A stretch of DNA of 64,000 bases from JANWHV01 sp035534995 (GTDB lineage Bacteria > Chloroflexota > UBA5177 > JANWHV01), in contig DATLQX010000056.1 of the NCBI GenBank assembly GCA_035534995.1, positions 1 to 64,000 of the forward strand, written 5' to 3'. Below are positions 44,080-53,405 of the stretch, piece by piece. The notes beneath the pieces are model-generated. The model searched no databases. It saw only the letters and a list, made by a program, of their open reading frames with translations, and was not told the DNA's origin. Made by a program: the position numbers and the translations under genes. Position 1 is the stretch's first letter. Each line of letters starts with the position of its first letter.

Positions 44080-44646
44080 TTGGCGGATCTGGCGGATCGG
44101 GCTCTGGCCCGGCGAATGGCCATGGGCGACCTCGGCGCCCTGGAAGATCTCTATGATCGCTACGCTTCCTTCATCTACTCTTTTGCCTTACGCATGGTGG
44201 GTGATTCGGCTGCTTCCATGTTGATCGTGGAAGATACCTTTACCTTGGCCTGGCGCCAGGCGGACGCGATCGTGGGCCAGCCGGGGATCGTGCGTGATTG
44301 GCTGGTCTCGCACGCCCATACGACCGGCATCGCGCTCGTCCATCAGCATCGCGCGGGCCAGGGGATGGATCCCGAACGGATAGCCGATCCTTCCCCCGAG
44401 GTCGGACCGGAGTATCAGGAGGACCGGGAACTCGCCGAACAGCGGACGCGCACCCAGGAGGCATGGAGCAGCCTTTCGCGCGAGCAGAAGCTGGCTCTGG
44501 AGCTGGCCTATTTTCAGGGGTACACCCAGGACGAGATTGCTCCCCTGGCCCGCCTCCCCCTCTCGGAGGTCACTCAAGCCCTAGCTGGCGCCCTGGAGAC
44601 GCTGGGCACGGCGGCGGCCATGCCGCTTGGGGGGCGCCCGCTATGA
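44080..44646 (+). CDS. ECF-type RNA polymerase sigma factor
   Basis: 188 aa from TTG 44080 (AAGGGAG upstream); ATG 44116 or 44122 are alternatives. Region 2 starts GDLGALEDLYDRYASFIYSF and continues SMLIVEDTFTLAWRQAD; region 4 is SLSREQKLALELAYFQGYTQ, DEIAPLARLPLSEVTQALAG, the HTH that reads the -35 box. The linker is long and acidic. An anti-sigma gene follows with an ATGA overlap, the normal regulatory arrangement. Target genes are unknown. Confidence 0.82.
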   Translation: MADLADRALARRMAMGDLGALEDLYDRYASFIYSFALRMVGDSAASMLIVEDTFTLAWRQADAIVGQPGIVRDWLVSHAHTTGIALVHQHRAGQGMDPERIADPSPEVGPEYQEDRELAEQRTRTQEAWSSLSREQKLALELAYFQGYTQDEIAPLARLPLSEVTQALAGALETLGTAAAMPLGGRPL

Positions 44647-45647
44647 ACAGCCCGCACCCTGAGGATGCCCTTCCAGCCTACGCGCTCGGCGCCCTGGACC
44701 TGGAGTCGGCCGAGCACGTCCATACCCATCTAAGCCAGTGCCCAGCCTGCCGCGTTCTCACCCTTCGCGCCCTGCATGGCGCCTGTACCCTGCCATTTGC
44801 ACTGGACGTCTATCCGGTGCCGCCCGAGGTGAAGCAGCGGGTGGTCGCCCGGGCGAAGGCCATCGCCGGCGCTACCGGGGCGGCGCCCGAGGACGCGGCC
44901 TCAGGAGAACCTTCGGCTCAGGCGGGCAAGTCACGGATCGAGACACCGCCACGCCGCCGGTCCCTGGCGAGGGGACTGATCCGCGGCTTCACTTTCCTCT
45001 TGCCCTGGGCGGCGGCGATCATTGGTTGGCTGGCCGCCGGATCCCTGCTCCTCTATAGCCATGGGGTATCCGACCGGGTGCGCACGACCACGGACACCTA
45101 CCAACGACGGATTGCCGGCTTGAATAGCCAAATCGTGCAAACCCAGGCGCTCCGCGGCTATTTGCTTCTGCCGCGGGTGGCGGTAGAACCCCTAAAAAAT
45201 TGGATCAGCGCCACCTCCAGCACGCGAGTGCAACTGATCCGTGCTCCCGGCTACGCCCACGGCATCGTGATCGCGCATCATCTGGCGCCGCCGCCCTCCG
45301 GCGAGCAGTATGTCGTATGGGCCGAGACGCAGGACCACGTCTTTCAGTCTCTGGGGACATTCGTCACCTCCAAGCCGGATGGAGACGCCCTTCTGGTAGT
45401 GAGGGCGGCTCAGCCCCTCGATCGGCTGCTGGAGATCGGGATAAGCATCGAGCCCACTCCAGGCCCGGCGGTTCCGACCTCCGCGCTCCTCTTCACGGCC
45501 GCGCTCAGCACTCCCACCGCGCTTCCCACCCGGACGCCAACCGTCGTCCCGGCCACCCAGCCACCTACTCTGGCCGGCGCGGGAGCCACGGCGGTGGTAC
45601 GGCATCGGGAAAAGGCGAACCCAACCGCGACCCCGGCGCCGCGGTGA
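44643..45647 (+). CDS. Membrane anti-sigma factor (RskA/zinc-finger type)
   Basis: 334 aa. N-terminal anti-sigma domain: ALPAYALGALDLESAEHVHT then HLSQCPACR, a zinc-binding HxxxCxxC. One membrane helix, FTFLLPWAAAIIGWLAAGSL, near 115-134, then an external RskA-like domain (GYAHGIVIAHHLAPPPSGEQ, YVVWAETQDHVFQSLGTFVT). The last ~60 residues are a Thr/Pro-rich tail that may span the wall. It should hold the upstream sigma factor until an envelope signal arrives. Confidence 0.85.
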   Translation: MNSPHPEDALPAYALGALDLESAEHVHTHLSQCPACRVLTLRALHGACTLPFALDVYPVPPEVKQRVVARAKAIAGATGAAPEDAASGEPSAQAGKSRIETPPRRRSLARGLIRGFTFLLPWAAAIIGWLAAGSLLLYSHGVSDRVRTTTDTYQRRIAGLNSQIVQTQALRGYLLLPRVAVEPLKNWISATSSTRVQLIRAPGYAHGIVIAHHLAPPPSGEQYVVWAETQDHVFQSLGTFVTSKPDGDALLVVRAAQPLDRLLEIGISIEPTPGPAVPTSALLFTAALSTPTALPTRTPTVVPATQPPTLAGAGATAVVRHREKANPTATPAPR

Positions 45648-45655
45648 GACGACGA

Positions 45656-45967
45656 TCAGCGGCCTCGGCGCGTCCTCTCCAGCAGCCAGAGCACCACCAG
45701 CCCAGTCAGCACCACCTGAAGCAGATAAAAGGCGTATTCCTCCACCGGGATGACCCCAATAACCGGCCCGAGAACCTGCCGCCGGGCGAACGACCAGACG
45801 CCATTGCGGACCAGGGCATTATCCCAGGGCGCCGTATAGACAAGCGCGGCCAGCATGGTAAACCCCAGGACGGCCAGAATCCAGCGATCAAGGCGCGGCC
45901 GTCCCACGAACAGCAAAACGCAGATCGGCAGCACCAGGAAGATACAGAGGAACTCAAGGTAGGTCAT
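45656..45967 (-). CDS. Lycopene cyclase-domain protein, single half-unit
   Basis: 103 aa with three membrane helices (LEFLCIFLVLPICVLLFVG, WILAVLGFTMLAALVYTAPW, FYLLQVVLTGLVVLWLL). The motif PVEEYAFYLLQ fits the PxEExxFFxxQ signature of CrtYc/CrtYd-type lycopene cyclases. Those enzymes need two such units; only one is coded here, and no phytoene synthase or desaturase is nearby, so a partner elsewhere or a homodimer is needed. It faces the anti-sigma gene tail to tail. Confidence 0.8.
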   Translation of the reverse strand: MTYLEFLCIFLVLPICVLLFVGRPRLDRWILAVLGFTMLAALVYTAPWDNALVRNGVWSFARRQVLGPVIGVIPVEEYAFYLLQVVLTGLVVLWLLERTRRGR

Positions 45968-45998
45968 CGATTCTTATCGTAGCGATCGCGGGGGTGAC

Positions 45999-46727
45999 AT
46001 GCCCAACCAGAGCTCGCCGGCCCGCGCCGCCTGGTCCGCGCGCGCGGCGGAAAGCGTGGCGCGAAGCGTACTCGACCTGATGTGTCGAGTGGGAACCTGG
46101 AGGCTTTTGCGGATCGAGACGGAGGGTCTTTCCTGGGTTCCCCGCCACGGGCCGGCGATTCTGACCTGCAGACACTACCATTACCTTTACGATGGGGTAG
46201 CCCTGATCAGCGTCGTGCCGCGGCGGGTCTCCCTGATGGTCGCCCTTGATTGGGTGAAGCGCTCCACCATAAGGAAGCTCATGGCCGCCGGCTGTAGGAT
46301 AGCGCGCTTCCCGGTAGTGATGCGCGAAGCGCGGCCAGGGTACTCACCAAGCGCCAGGGGGGGCCGGCAACGTGGCGCCCGCGATGCGCGGCTCGGGGCG
46401 CGAGCGGCGCTCGATCTGCTGCGCGACGGCCGCGTGCTGGTGATCTTCCCCGAGGGCTACCCCACGATCGACCCCATCGCCGCGGTCAAGACCTCTGCCG
46501 ACGAGATTTTGCCCTTCCGGTCGGGGTTCGTCACCCTGGCCGCCCTGGCCCAACGCCAGGGCCTCGGGCCCGTCCCGATTATCCCGGTGGGCCTGCGCTA
46601 CCGCCAAGGGAAACCGCTTCGCCTGATCATCCGCTTCGGCGCCCCACTCTACCTGGCCCCCGGCGCGAACCGGCGGGCCTTCCTCGGCTGCGTGGAGGAT
46701 CGGGTACGGGAGCTTTCGCGGCCGTAG
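45999..46727 (+). CDS. 1-acylglycerol-phosphate acyltransferase-like protein (PlsC family)
   Basis: 242 aa. Contains the acyltransferase blocks GPAILTCRHYHYLYDGVALI (variant of NHxxxxD, with His and Asp separated differently), LMVALDWVKRSTIRKLMAAG, VLVIFPEGYPTIDP (FPEG motif) and PVPIIPVGLRYRQGKPLRLI. Probably adds an acyl chain during phospholipid synthesis. The RHxHxLYDG variant, which I recall from chloroflexi homologues, makes substrate uncertain. GGGGGTG lies before the ATG. Confidence 0.8.
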   Translation: MPNQSSPARAAWSARAAESVARSVLDLMCRVGTWRLLRIETEGLSWVPRHGPAILTCRHYHYLYDGVALISVVPRRVSLMVALDWVKRSTIRKLMAAGCRIARFPVVMREARPGYSPSARGGRQRGARDARLGARAALDLLRDGRVLVIFPEGYPTIDPIAAVKTSADEILPFRSGFVTLAALAQRQGLGPVPIIPVGLRYRQGKPLRLIIRFGAPLYLAPGANRRAFLGCVEDRVRELSRP

Positions 46728-46800
46728 CGCCCATGAGAATGGTCCCACCCACGGCCACGGCCGCGGAGGATCCATCGAGCGCGGCCATGCCCCGAGGATG

Positions 46801-48717
46801 TCAGGCGTGAGACGGCGCCGATCCATTGGTCGCGGAGCGCCCGGAAGGCAACATGCTCGCCTCCAGCGGGGAGAGGCCCAATAACGTTTCGAACTGACTC
46901 TTATCGAGGGTTTCCTCGGTGATCAACCGCTCGGAGATCAGGACCAGTTTTTCCCGATGCTTTTCCAGAATCTCCTTCGCGCGGGCGAACGCGGTGGTCA
47001 CGAGCCGGCGCACTTCGGAATCGATCTCCACCGCCACGACCTCGGAGTAGTTGCGCTGCTCTCCCAGATCGCGCCCAAGGAAGACCATTTCCTCCTTGTG
47101 CCCATAGGCCATCGGGCCCAGCTTGTCGCTCATGCCGTACTCGGTCACCATCTTGCGGGCCAGTTTGGTGGAGCGCTCGATGTCGTTCTCGGCGCCCGTG
47201 GTCATTTCGCCAAAGATCAGCATCTCGGCCGCCTGACCGCCCAGGCTAAAGGCGAGCGTGTCCTCAAAGTAGGAGCGGGTGTAGAAATAGCGATCCTCGG
47301 AGGGAAGGAGTTGGGTAAAGCCGCCGGCCATCCCACGGGCGATGATCGTCACTTTGTGCAGGGGATCAAGATTCGGGAGCATTTGCGCGACCAGGGCATG
47401 ACCCACCTCATGGAAGGCGGTCACGCGCTTCTCGTGCTCGGAGATGATCCGGCTCTTCCGCTCCGGGCCGGCCACCACGCGGTCGATCGCCTCCTCAAGC
47501 TCTTGCATTCCTATTACCTTGCGATTGCGCCGTGCCGCTAGAATGGCCGCTTCGTTAAGGAGATTGGCCAGATCGGCCCCCGAGAAGCCCGGCGTCTGCT
47601 TGGCCAGGGTGTCCAGGCTGGCCGATTTGTCCAGCGGCTTGCCGCGGGCGTGGACTTCCAGCACCGCCAGCCGTCCGCGAATATCGGGCCGATCGAGGAT
47701 CACCTGCCGATCGAACCGCCCCGGCCGCAGCAAGGCCGGGTCCAGCACATCGGGGCGGTTGGTGGCGGCGATCACGATCACGTTGGTATTGGTGTCGAAG
47801 CCGTCCATCTCGACCAGGATCTGGTTCAGGGTTTGCTCGCGCTCGTCGTGGCTCCCGCCGAGGCCGGCGCCGCGTTGACGGCCCACGGCGTCGATCTCGT
47901 CCACGAAGACGATGCACGGCGAATTGCGTTTGGCCTGCTCGAAGAGATCCCGCACCCGGCTGGCCCCCACGCCCACGAACATCTCCACGAATTCGGAGCC
48001 CGAGATGCTGAAAAACGGCACCCCAGCCTCGCCGGCCACCGCCCGCGAGAGCAGCGTCTTCCCGGTGCCGGGAGAGCCCACGAGGAGGACGCCCCTGGGG
48101 ATCCGTGCCCCGAGCGAGGCGAACTTCTCCGGATAGCGGAGAAACTCCACCACCTCGGCCAGTTCCTGCTTCGCCTCCTCCACTCCCGCCACGTCGGCAA
48201 ACGTGACCGAGGGCCGATTGCCGGTAAACATCCGCGCCCGGCTCTTCCCGAAACTCATCGCCTGGTTATTGCTTCCCTGGGCCTGCCGCATCATGAGGAA
48301 CAGCAGGCCGCCAAAGACCAGCAAGGGAAGAAAACCACCGATCAACTGAAGCCAGTTCCCCAGTTGGCTTGGCGCGGTGTTCGTATAATCCAGCTTCGTG
48401 ATCGAGATATTGTTGTCCTTGAGCAACTGCGGAAAGGAGTCGTTGTCACCCAGTTGGGTTGACCATTTATCGCCGCCGCAGGCCGTCGAGCGGTCCAGGT
48501 GTACGGTACCGCCGTCCACGGTCACTTTGTCGAGCGCGGACTGGGAGCCGTGGCCGCTCGCGCAACCATTGGTGTCGTTCACCAAGTAGCTCATGACCTG
48601 GCCGAGGTTCGTTGCCTTGTAGGTGGTGCCGCGGCTCATCAGCGAGTAGGCGATCGCGATCACCAGGACCAGGATCACCAGGTAGACAAAACTGTTACGG
48701 AGCCACTTGGCGTCCAT
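46801..48717 (-). CDS. ftsH: ATP-dependent zinc metalloprotease FtsH
   Basis: 638 aa from ATG 48717, with GGAGG upstream. First membrane helix SFVYLVILVLVIAIAYSLMS, an external domain of ~90 residues, second helix near LQLIGGFLPLLVFGGLLFLM, then AAA+ with Walker A GSPGTGKT (Lys220), VFVDEIDAVGRQRG and ATNRPDVLDPALLRPGRFDR. The protease zinc motif is HEVGH (436-440) instead of the common HEAGH. It degrades membrane and short-lived cytosolic proteins. The external domain has two Cys (NGCASGHG, STACGGDK) that could form a disulphide. Confidence 0.96.
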   Translation of the reverse strand: MDAKWLRNSFVYLVILVLVIAIAYSLMSRGTTYKATNLGQVMSYLVNDTNGCASGHGSQSALDKVTVDGGTVHLDRSTACGGDKWSTQLGDNDSFPQLLKDNNISITKLDYTNTAPSQLGNWLQLIGGFLPLLVFGGLLFLMMRQAQGSNNQAMSFGKSRARMFTGNRPSVTFADVAGVEEAKQELAEVVEFLRYPEKFASLGARIPRGVLLVGSPGTGKTLLSRAVAGEAGVPFFSISGSEFVEMFVGVGASRVRDLFEQAKRNSPCIVFVDEIDAVGRQRGAGLGGSHDEREQTLNQILVEMDGFDTNTNVIVIAATNRPDVLDPALLRPGRFDRQVILDRPDIRGRLAVLEVHARGKPLDKSASLDTLAKQTPGFSGADLANLLNEAAILAARRNRKVIGMQELEEAIDRVVAGPERKSRIISEHEKRVTAFHEVGHALVAQMLPNLDPLHKVTIIARGMAGGFTQLLPSEDRYFYTRSYFEDTLAFSLGGQAAEMLIFGEMTTGAENDIERSTKLARKMVTEYGMSDKLGPMAYGHKEEMVFLGRDLGEQRNYSEVVAVEIDSEVRRLVTTAFARAKEILEKHREKLVLISERLITEETLDKSQFETLLGLSPLEASMLPSGRSATNGSAPSHA

Positions 48718-48800
48718 GCTGGATCCTCCGGCGTAGGGACTCGGCGCCGTAGAGCGCGAACAACGGGCGGCGCCCACGGACGCCGGTCACGGCATACCAG

Positions 48801-48821
48801 AGTATAGCAGACCAAAGTATA
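48801..48821 (-). promoter_or_regulatory. Tandem -10-like boxes upstream of ftsH
   Basis: Two TATACT hexamers on the minus strand (48821-48816 and 48806-48801) lie in a 15-bp direct repeat, 84-105 bp before the ftsH ATG and just after the tilS stop. The matching -35 boxes are weak, so this is only a candidate promoter. Confidence 0.35.
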
Positions 48822-48839
48822 GCAGAATCCGCTTCACCC

Positions 48840-50288
48840 TCATATCGGTGGATTGGCCCGGTTTACGGGGGATTCCGCCCGCGTCGCCCGGATCAGGACG
48901 GCCTCGCTCGTCCGCTCCGTGACGGCTACCCGAGCGTCCAGGCCTACGCCAACCACCCAGGCGATCCCGAGCGGCCCAGTCACCAAGGGGAGATGGTCAC
49001 GCTCGGCCCGCGGCACTTTCTGATCAACGAGGCTATCTTGCACCTTTTTCGTACCCGATAAGCCAAGAGGCCGCAGGCGGTCGCCGGGCCGGCGACCGCG
49101 GACGATCACCGGAGATCCCAGGGCTGTACGATCGCACAGGGCCTCCATTCTGGCAGTGATCTCGCGTCGGACGAGCAAGGCCCTTGCCTCGTCCCCAGGC
49201 ACGATGCCCGCCTCCAGCCGCCACTCGCCAAAGAGAATCCGCCCGGGAACCGGCAGCCGAACCTCGGCGAGAGGCGCGCGCGCCCTGGGACGGAACAGGT
49301 GAAGCAACTCTCCTCGCCGCTCGGCCCGGAACCCTCGCCCGATATCCAGGCTTCCGCGCGCGCCTTCCCCGGTCGCCAGCCGATCGATCTCCTCGATCAT
49401 CCGGGCGGACAGCGCGGCGCCGGCCCCAAGAAGCTGCTCCACGGCAAAGCGAAGTACCCGCGTTCGCACGGCACGGGGAAGGAGGGCCAATGGCTCGCGG
49501 GCCACGCGCAGCCCCTCTGGCCGGCCTTCATCCTGCTCCACGAGCGCCTCGCACGCCGCCTGGCCCTCGGCTCGTAAGTACTCGGCATCAACGGCGAGCA
49601 GCGCGGCGCACCGGGCCAGCGCCTCTCGGGCCCGCGGATTGAACCGTTCCAGGACGGGCAGCAATTGGGACCGCACGGCATTCCGGCGGAAGGTGGGATC
49701 TTCATTGGACCGGTCATGACGGGCCGCCAGGCCATGCGCCTCGCAAAACGCCGCCGTGACCTGGCGCGATTGATTCAGCAAGGGCCGAGCCAGATCACCG
49801 CGCCGCGGCCGCATGGCCGCCAGGCCGTCCAGTCCGCTACCGCGGAGGAGATGGAGGAGGAGGGTTTCCGCCTGATCGTCCTCGGTATGGCCGGTCGCGA
49901 TGCAGCCGGCGCCCACCCGCGCCATCACCTCCCGGAGCACCGTATAGCGAACCTCGCGGGCCGCTGTCTCGATCGAGCAGCGGTGGCTGGATGCGTAGGC
50001 AACGACGTCAACCCGCACGATCTCACAGGGGAGGCCCAGGGCGGCGGCCTGGCTCGCCACGAAGGCGGCATCCTCATCCGCCTCCGGGCCGCGGAGCCCA
50101 TGATGCACGTGCGCCACCCGGACCTGGAGACCAAGCCTTGGGGCCAGCGCGTGCAGGCACAGGAGCAAGCAGAGGGAATCAGCCCCGCCGGAGACCGCCG
50201 CCACTACGCCCTCGGAGGGGCCGAAAACCGCGTGTTTCCGGCAAAAGTCGGCGACGTTCGCGAGCAGCGGTGAGTCCGCGGGGTCCAC
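48840..50288 (-). CDS. tilS: tRNA(Ile)-lysidine synthetase
   Basis: 482 aa. PP-loop SGGADS at 33-38, then LRGPEADEDAAFVASQA, ATGHTEDDQAETLLLHLLRG, and AARHDRSNEDPTFRRNAVRS mark the N-terminal domain. The C-terminal part has PVIVRGRRPGDRLRPLGLSG and VQDSLVDQKVPRAERDHLPL of the TilS C-domain. It adds lysine to C34 of the AUA-reading tRNA(Ile). Followed by ftsH, a conserved bacterial gene pair, and preceded by the NYN gene 8 bp upstream. Confidence 0.95.
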   Translation of the reverse strand: MDPADSPLLANVADFCRKHAVFGPSEGVVAAVSGGADSLCLLLCLHALAPRLGLQVRVAHVHHGLRGPEADEDAAFVASQAAALGLPCEIVRVDVVAYASSHRCSIETAAREVRYTVLREVMARVGAGCIATGHTEDDQAETLLLHLLRGSGLDGLAAMRPRRGDLARPLLNQSRQVTAAFCEAHGLAARHDRSNEDPTFRRNAVRSQLLPVLERFNPRAREALARCAALLAVDAEYLRAEGQAACEALVEQDEGRPEGLRVAREPLALLPRAVRTRVLRFAVEQLLGAGAALSARMIEEIDRLATGEGARGSLDIGRGFRAERRGELLHLFRPRARAPLAEVRLPVPGRILFGEWRLEAGIVPGDEARALLVRREITARMEALCDRTALGSPVIVRGRRPGDRLRPLGLSGTKKVQDSLVDQKVPRAERDHLPLVTGPLGIAWVVGVGLDARVAVTERTSEAVLIRATRAESPVNRANPPI

Positions 50289-50296
50289 CGTGCCGT

Positions 50297-51124
50297 TTAT
50301 TCCGCCGGGTCGTCGAACTGCTCACCCATCGGTTGCTCGCCATAGCCGCGTTCGGCCCCGGTCTTCCGTCGTCTGGCCACCGCCTCCTGGACGAAAGGAT
50401 GGTCCCGGTTCACCCGCACTACCTGGCGCACCTGGTTATCTGGCATCTCCATCGGCTCCTGGAAAATGATCGAGTTGCGCATGAAGACGTTGAGCACGCC
50501 GCGAATGTCCTCCTCGCCCACGCTCAGACCAATGGGCCGGCTGCTACTGGCCAGATAGCGGACGATCCCCATGTACATAGGGTGGTCCCAGTGATCGGAC
50601 ATCCAGTCCATCCAGCCCGCCACCCGGACCTCAAGCTCACCGAATCCGTGCTCCTCCGGGTCGATCGGATCCTCCACGGTAGCCGAATCGACCAATACCT
50701 GGCTGATCGAACCGGGAACGCCGCTGATCACCACCCGTTTCCCGAAGCGGTTGACCAGCATGGCGCTGGCCCGGGTAAAGTCCTTGTCGCCGGTCCCGAG
50801 GATGAAGGTCTCGATGTCGTCGTTGAACAGGACGGTTTCAAAGATGTCCATCACCATATGCAAGTCGGCGGAGCTTTTCAAGCGCCCATCGTCGCGCAAA
50901 CGAAGAGGGACATCCACGCGCTTGATCATGGATGCCTCGAACTTCCCCTGTAACAACTCTGGTTGCTTGGTGAAATCGGCATAGGCATAGGCAACTTTGA
51001 CCAGACCGTATTTTCTCGCCTTCTGAATCAGCCGCTGCGGGTCGAACTCCCTCCCGCGCTTCAGCAACTCATAGCGGAGGTTTTCCAGGTCAATAAACAG
51101 CCCAACTTTGGCGGATCCATTCAT
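50297..51124 (-). CDS. NYN/PIN-like domain protein (DUF88/LabA family)
   Basis: 275 aa from ATG 51124. KVGLFIDLENLRYELLKRGR, SADLHMVMDIFETVLFNDDI, ETFILGTGDKDFTRASAMLV supply the conserved acidic residues of the NYN nuclease fold (Asp12, Asp near 75, Asp near 108). The C-terminal ~110 residues, with PMYMGIVRYLASSSRPIGLS, look like an OST-HTH/LOTUS-like winged helix. Probably RNA-binding or RNA-cleaving. Longer starts add unlike sequence. The adjacent 293-bp divergent gap (51125-51417) shows no gene; TATACT at about 51319 could serve the plus strand. Confidence 0.82.
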   Translation of the reverse strand: MNGSAKVGLFIDLENLRYELLKRGREFDPQRLIQKARKYGLVKVAYAYADFTKQPELLQGKFEASMIKRVDVPLRLRDDGRLKSSADLHMVMDIFETVLFNDDIETFILGTGDKDFTRASAMLVNRFGKRVVISGVPGSISQVLVDSATVEDPIDPEEHGFGELEVRVAGWMDWMSDHWDHPMYMGIVRYLASSSRPIGLSVGEEDIRGVLNVFMRNSIIFQEPMEMPDNQVRQVVRVNRDHPFVQEAVARRRKTGAERGYGEQPMGEQFDDPAE

Positions 51125-51417
51125 GACGAAATACACTGCCTCCCAGGTAGAGTACGAAACAAACACACAGCACAGTGCGGGGAATACAAGAAAACCAGGT
51201 GGCCGGATAGCCTCCCAGGCAACCGAACCGCGAAACGCGGGGCGGTCTCGAAGTGAAAGCGCGCATTGAACTCTCAAGGTGCGAGCAAGGTTGTGGTAGA
51301 TTGCTGGAACCCACATGCAAGTATACTGCGATGGCTGGGTTCCCGAATCGGCCTTCCTCTCGGAATTGTGCCCAATAGGGGATAGCACGCACGGCTAACA
51401 CCTGGTAGCATTCATCC

Positions 51418-53349
51418 ATGGCAATCGTCGACACGACCACCAATTACGTTGCTGTTGATGGAATCCATGGGCGCGGTAGGCGGTTCGCGGCCAGGCATAG
51501 CTGGTTTCCGCGGACCATGGCCGGACTCTCGCTTGCCCTGGCGGCGACGGGCGGCGCGCTCGGTACGGGCCACTGGCTCTCCGATCACGCGCGTCAGGCG
51601 GCGCCGGCCCGCTCCCGCGTGGTGGCCGTACATCGATTCGCGCCACAGGCCGCCCCGCTGCCGCAAGCGCCGGCCCCTCCAAGCCGGGCGGTTCTTACCG
51701 CTGACGGGATCGGTGGGATCGCGAATTGGGGTTGGGCGCCCTCGCCCACCGTCTCGCTTCAAGTGAGCCTGGTTGGCCTGCGCCAGAGCGTGCCGGTACG
51801 GGCTCAGGCGGAAATCGAACCGGCGGGCCAGCCTTTTACCGGGCAACCAACCGTCTCCGGCAATCCGGTCAGCCTGGAGGCTGGACGGGTGGGCCGGCAG
51901 CCCCTGGCTTTTTCCGACCTTACCAATGGCGCCCTCTATCACTGGCGGGCTCGGACCATGGCGGCCGACGGGCACCCCAGCGCCTGGTCGGTAGGCGGGG
52001 TCTTCGGGGTGAGCACGACGGCGCCCGCCCCCCCGCAACTGGCGGCCACCAATGTCAAGGTTGACGGCTGGTCCTCGGCGGGCAAGTTGCTGTTCCGCTG
52101 GACCCCCATGGGCGGCAGTTCCCCGGTAGCCGCCTTCCAATATGCCCTGGTCCGCCGGGGAGTGGTCCTGGCTGCCATGCAGCCGCGGTGGACCACCACC
52201 GGAGCCACCGTGCTTTCGGTGCCGAAATGGCGCGAGGGACGTTGGGAACTGCTTCTAAGGACGCGCGACGCGGCGGGGCGATACTCCAGCCCGTCGATTA
52301 TCCCGTTCTCCCTGGCCTATCACGCGCCGGCCGCGCCGACCATCGTGCTCGCTACCCCGCGATCCGGCAGCGCGAGCAACGCCAGAACCCCCACCCTTAG
52401 CTGGACTTCCGCCCGAGACGTGGTCCCCTTGCGGGGATATCAGTATGCTCTTCTTCCCGGCACGGTCTCCACGCCCGCGAACGTTGCCTGGAACGATACG
52501 GGATCACGAACGCTGGCGCTCGCCGGCCTGCGCGACGGCCCGTGGACCGTCTTCCTGCATGCGGTCAACGCAATGGGCGTGGTATCCCCACCGGTACGCT
52601 GGTCGTTCTCCCTGGATCGCCAGGTGCCCAAGCTCAGCGCGCCGGTGGTCTCGGACGCCAGTTTCACCGCTCCCGTGGAGCGGCTGCGGGTGAAAATGAC
52701 CCTCACGAAGGCCGCAACGGTCACCTATCGTATCTACAGAGCCGGCCATGTGACGCCGCTGATCATTAAATCGCTTGGGGTGGTGGGACCAGGACCCATC
52801 CACGGTCTGAGTTGGAACGGAACCACGGTCCCCCATCATCTCGCGGCGGCGGGGAACTACCGGATGGTCGTGCAGGCCGTGGACGCGGTGGGAAACCTGG
52901 CCAAAGTCCAGATGCCGCTGATCACCGTACAGACGAAGCACATTCTCGTCTCCGTCAGTAAGGATGAGATGTGGGCGTACGATGGGACCAAGCTCGTCTA
53001 TCATACCCTGGTCAGCAATGGCGGACCGGATACGCCTACCTTGCCAGGTATTTTCCATGTGGAGTCTAAGATTCCCAACATGGTCTTCCACTCCCCTTGG
53101 CCGAAGGGTTCGGCGCTGTATTATCCCCCGTCGCCTACCAACTATGCCATGCTCTATAACGCCAACGGAGGATACTTTATCCACGATTCTCCCTGGCGCT
53201 CGAACTACGGTCCCGGCAGCAATAGCGTGGCTGGTACGCCGGGCGGCAACTTCACCGGTACGCACGGCTGCACCAACGTTCCCCTTTCCGCCATGACTGA
53301 GTTTTATAGCTGGACGGATGTCGGAACCCTGGTGCAGATCGTCCCCTGA
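51418..53349 (+). CDS. Membrane-anchored L,D-transpeptidase with Ig/FN3-like repeats
   Basis: 643 aa. A probable N-terminal signal-anchor (MAGLSLALAATGGALGTGHW, residues ~36-55) leads to three or more beta-sandwich repeats with shared phrases (SPTVSLQVSLVG, TPTLSWTSARDVVPLRGYQY). The C-terminal YkuD domain (about 520-643) starts KHILVSVSKDEMWAYDGTKL and has the catalytic THGCTNVP, Cys618. YkuD enzymes make 3-3 crosslinks in peptidoglycan or attach proteins to it. Ig-like repeats would hold the catalytic domain away from the membrane. Confidence 0.87.
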   Translation: MAIVDTTTNYVAVDGIHGRGRRFAARHSWFPRTMAGLSLALAATGGALGTGHWLSDHARQAAPARSRVVAVHRFAPQAAPLPQAPAPPSRAVLTADGIGGIANWGWAPSPTVSLQVSLVGLRQSVPVRAQAEIEPAGQPFTGQPTVSGNPVSLEAGRVGRQPLAFSDLTNGALYHWRARTMAADGHPSAWSVGGVFGVSTTAPAPPQLAATNVKVDGWSSAGKLLFRWTPMGGSSPVAAFQYALVRRGVVLAAMQPRWTTTGATVLSVPKWREGRWELLLRTRDAAGRYSSPSIIPFSLAYHAPAAPTIVLATPRSGSASNARTPTLSWTSARDVVPLRGYQYALLPGTVSTPANVAWNDTGSRTLALAGLRDGPWTVFLHAVNAMGVVSPPVRWSFSLDRQVPKLSAPVVSDASFTAPVERLRVKMTLTKAATVTYRIYRAGHVTPLIIKSLGVVGPGPIHGLSWNGTTVPHHLAAAGNYRMVVQAVDAVGNLAKVQMPLITVQTKHILVSVSKDEMWAYDGTKLVYHTLVSNGGPDTPTLPGIFHVESKIPNMVFHSPWPKGSALYYPPSPTNYAMLYNANGGYFIHDSPWRSNYGPGSNSVAGTPGGNFTGTHGCTNVPLSAMTEFYSWTDVGTLVQIVP

Positions 53350-53377
53350 TCCTGCCAGGGTCAGCGTCCTTTCCCGG

Positions 53378-53399
53378 GCCTCCGGCCTCAGCCGGAGGC
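53378..53399. terminator. Bidirectional terminator-like hairpin
   Basis: GCCTCCGGC-CTCA-GCCGGAGGC, a perfect 9-bp stem between the convergent L,D-transpeptidase and LysR genes. No long T-run on either side. Confidence 0.6.
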
Positions 53400-53405
53400 T
53401 CCATG

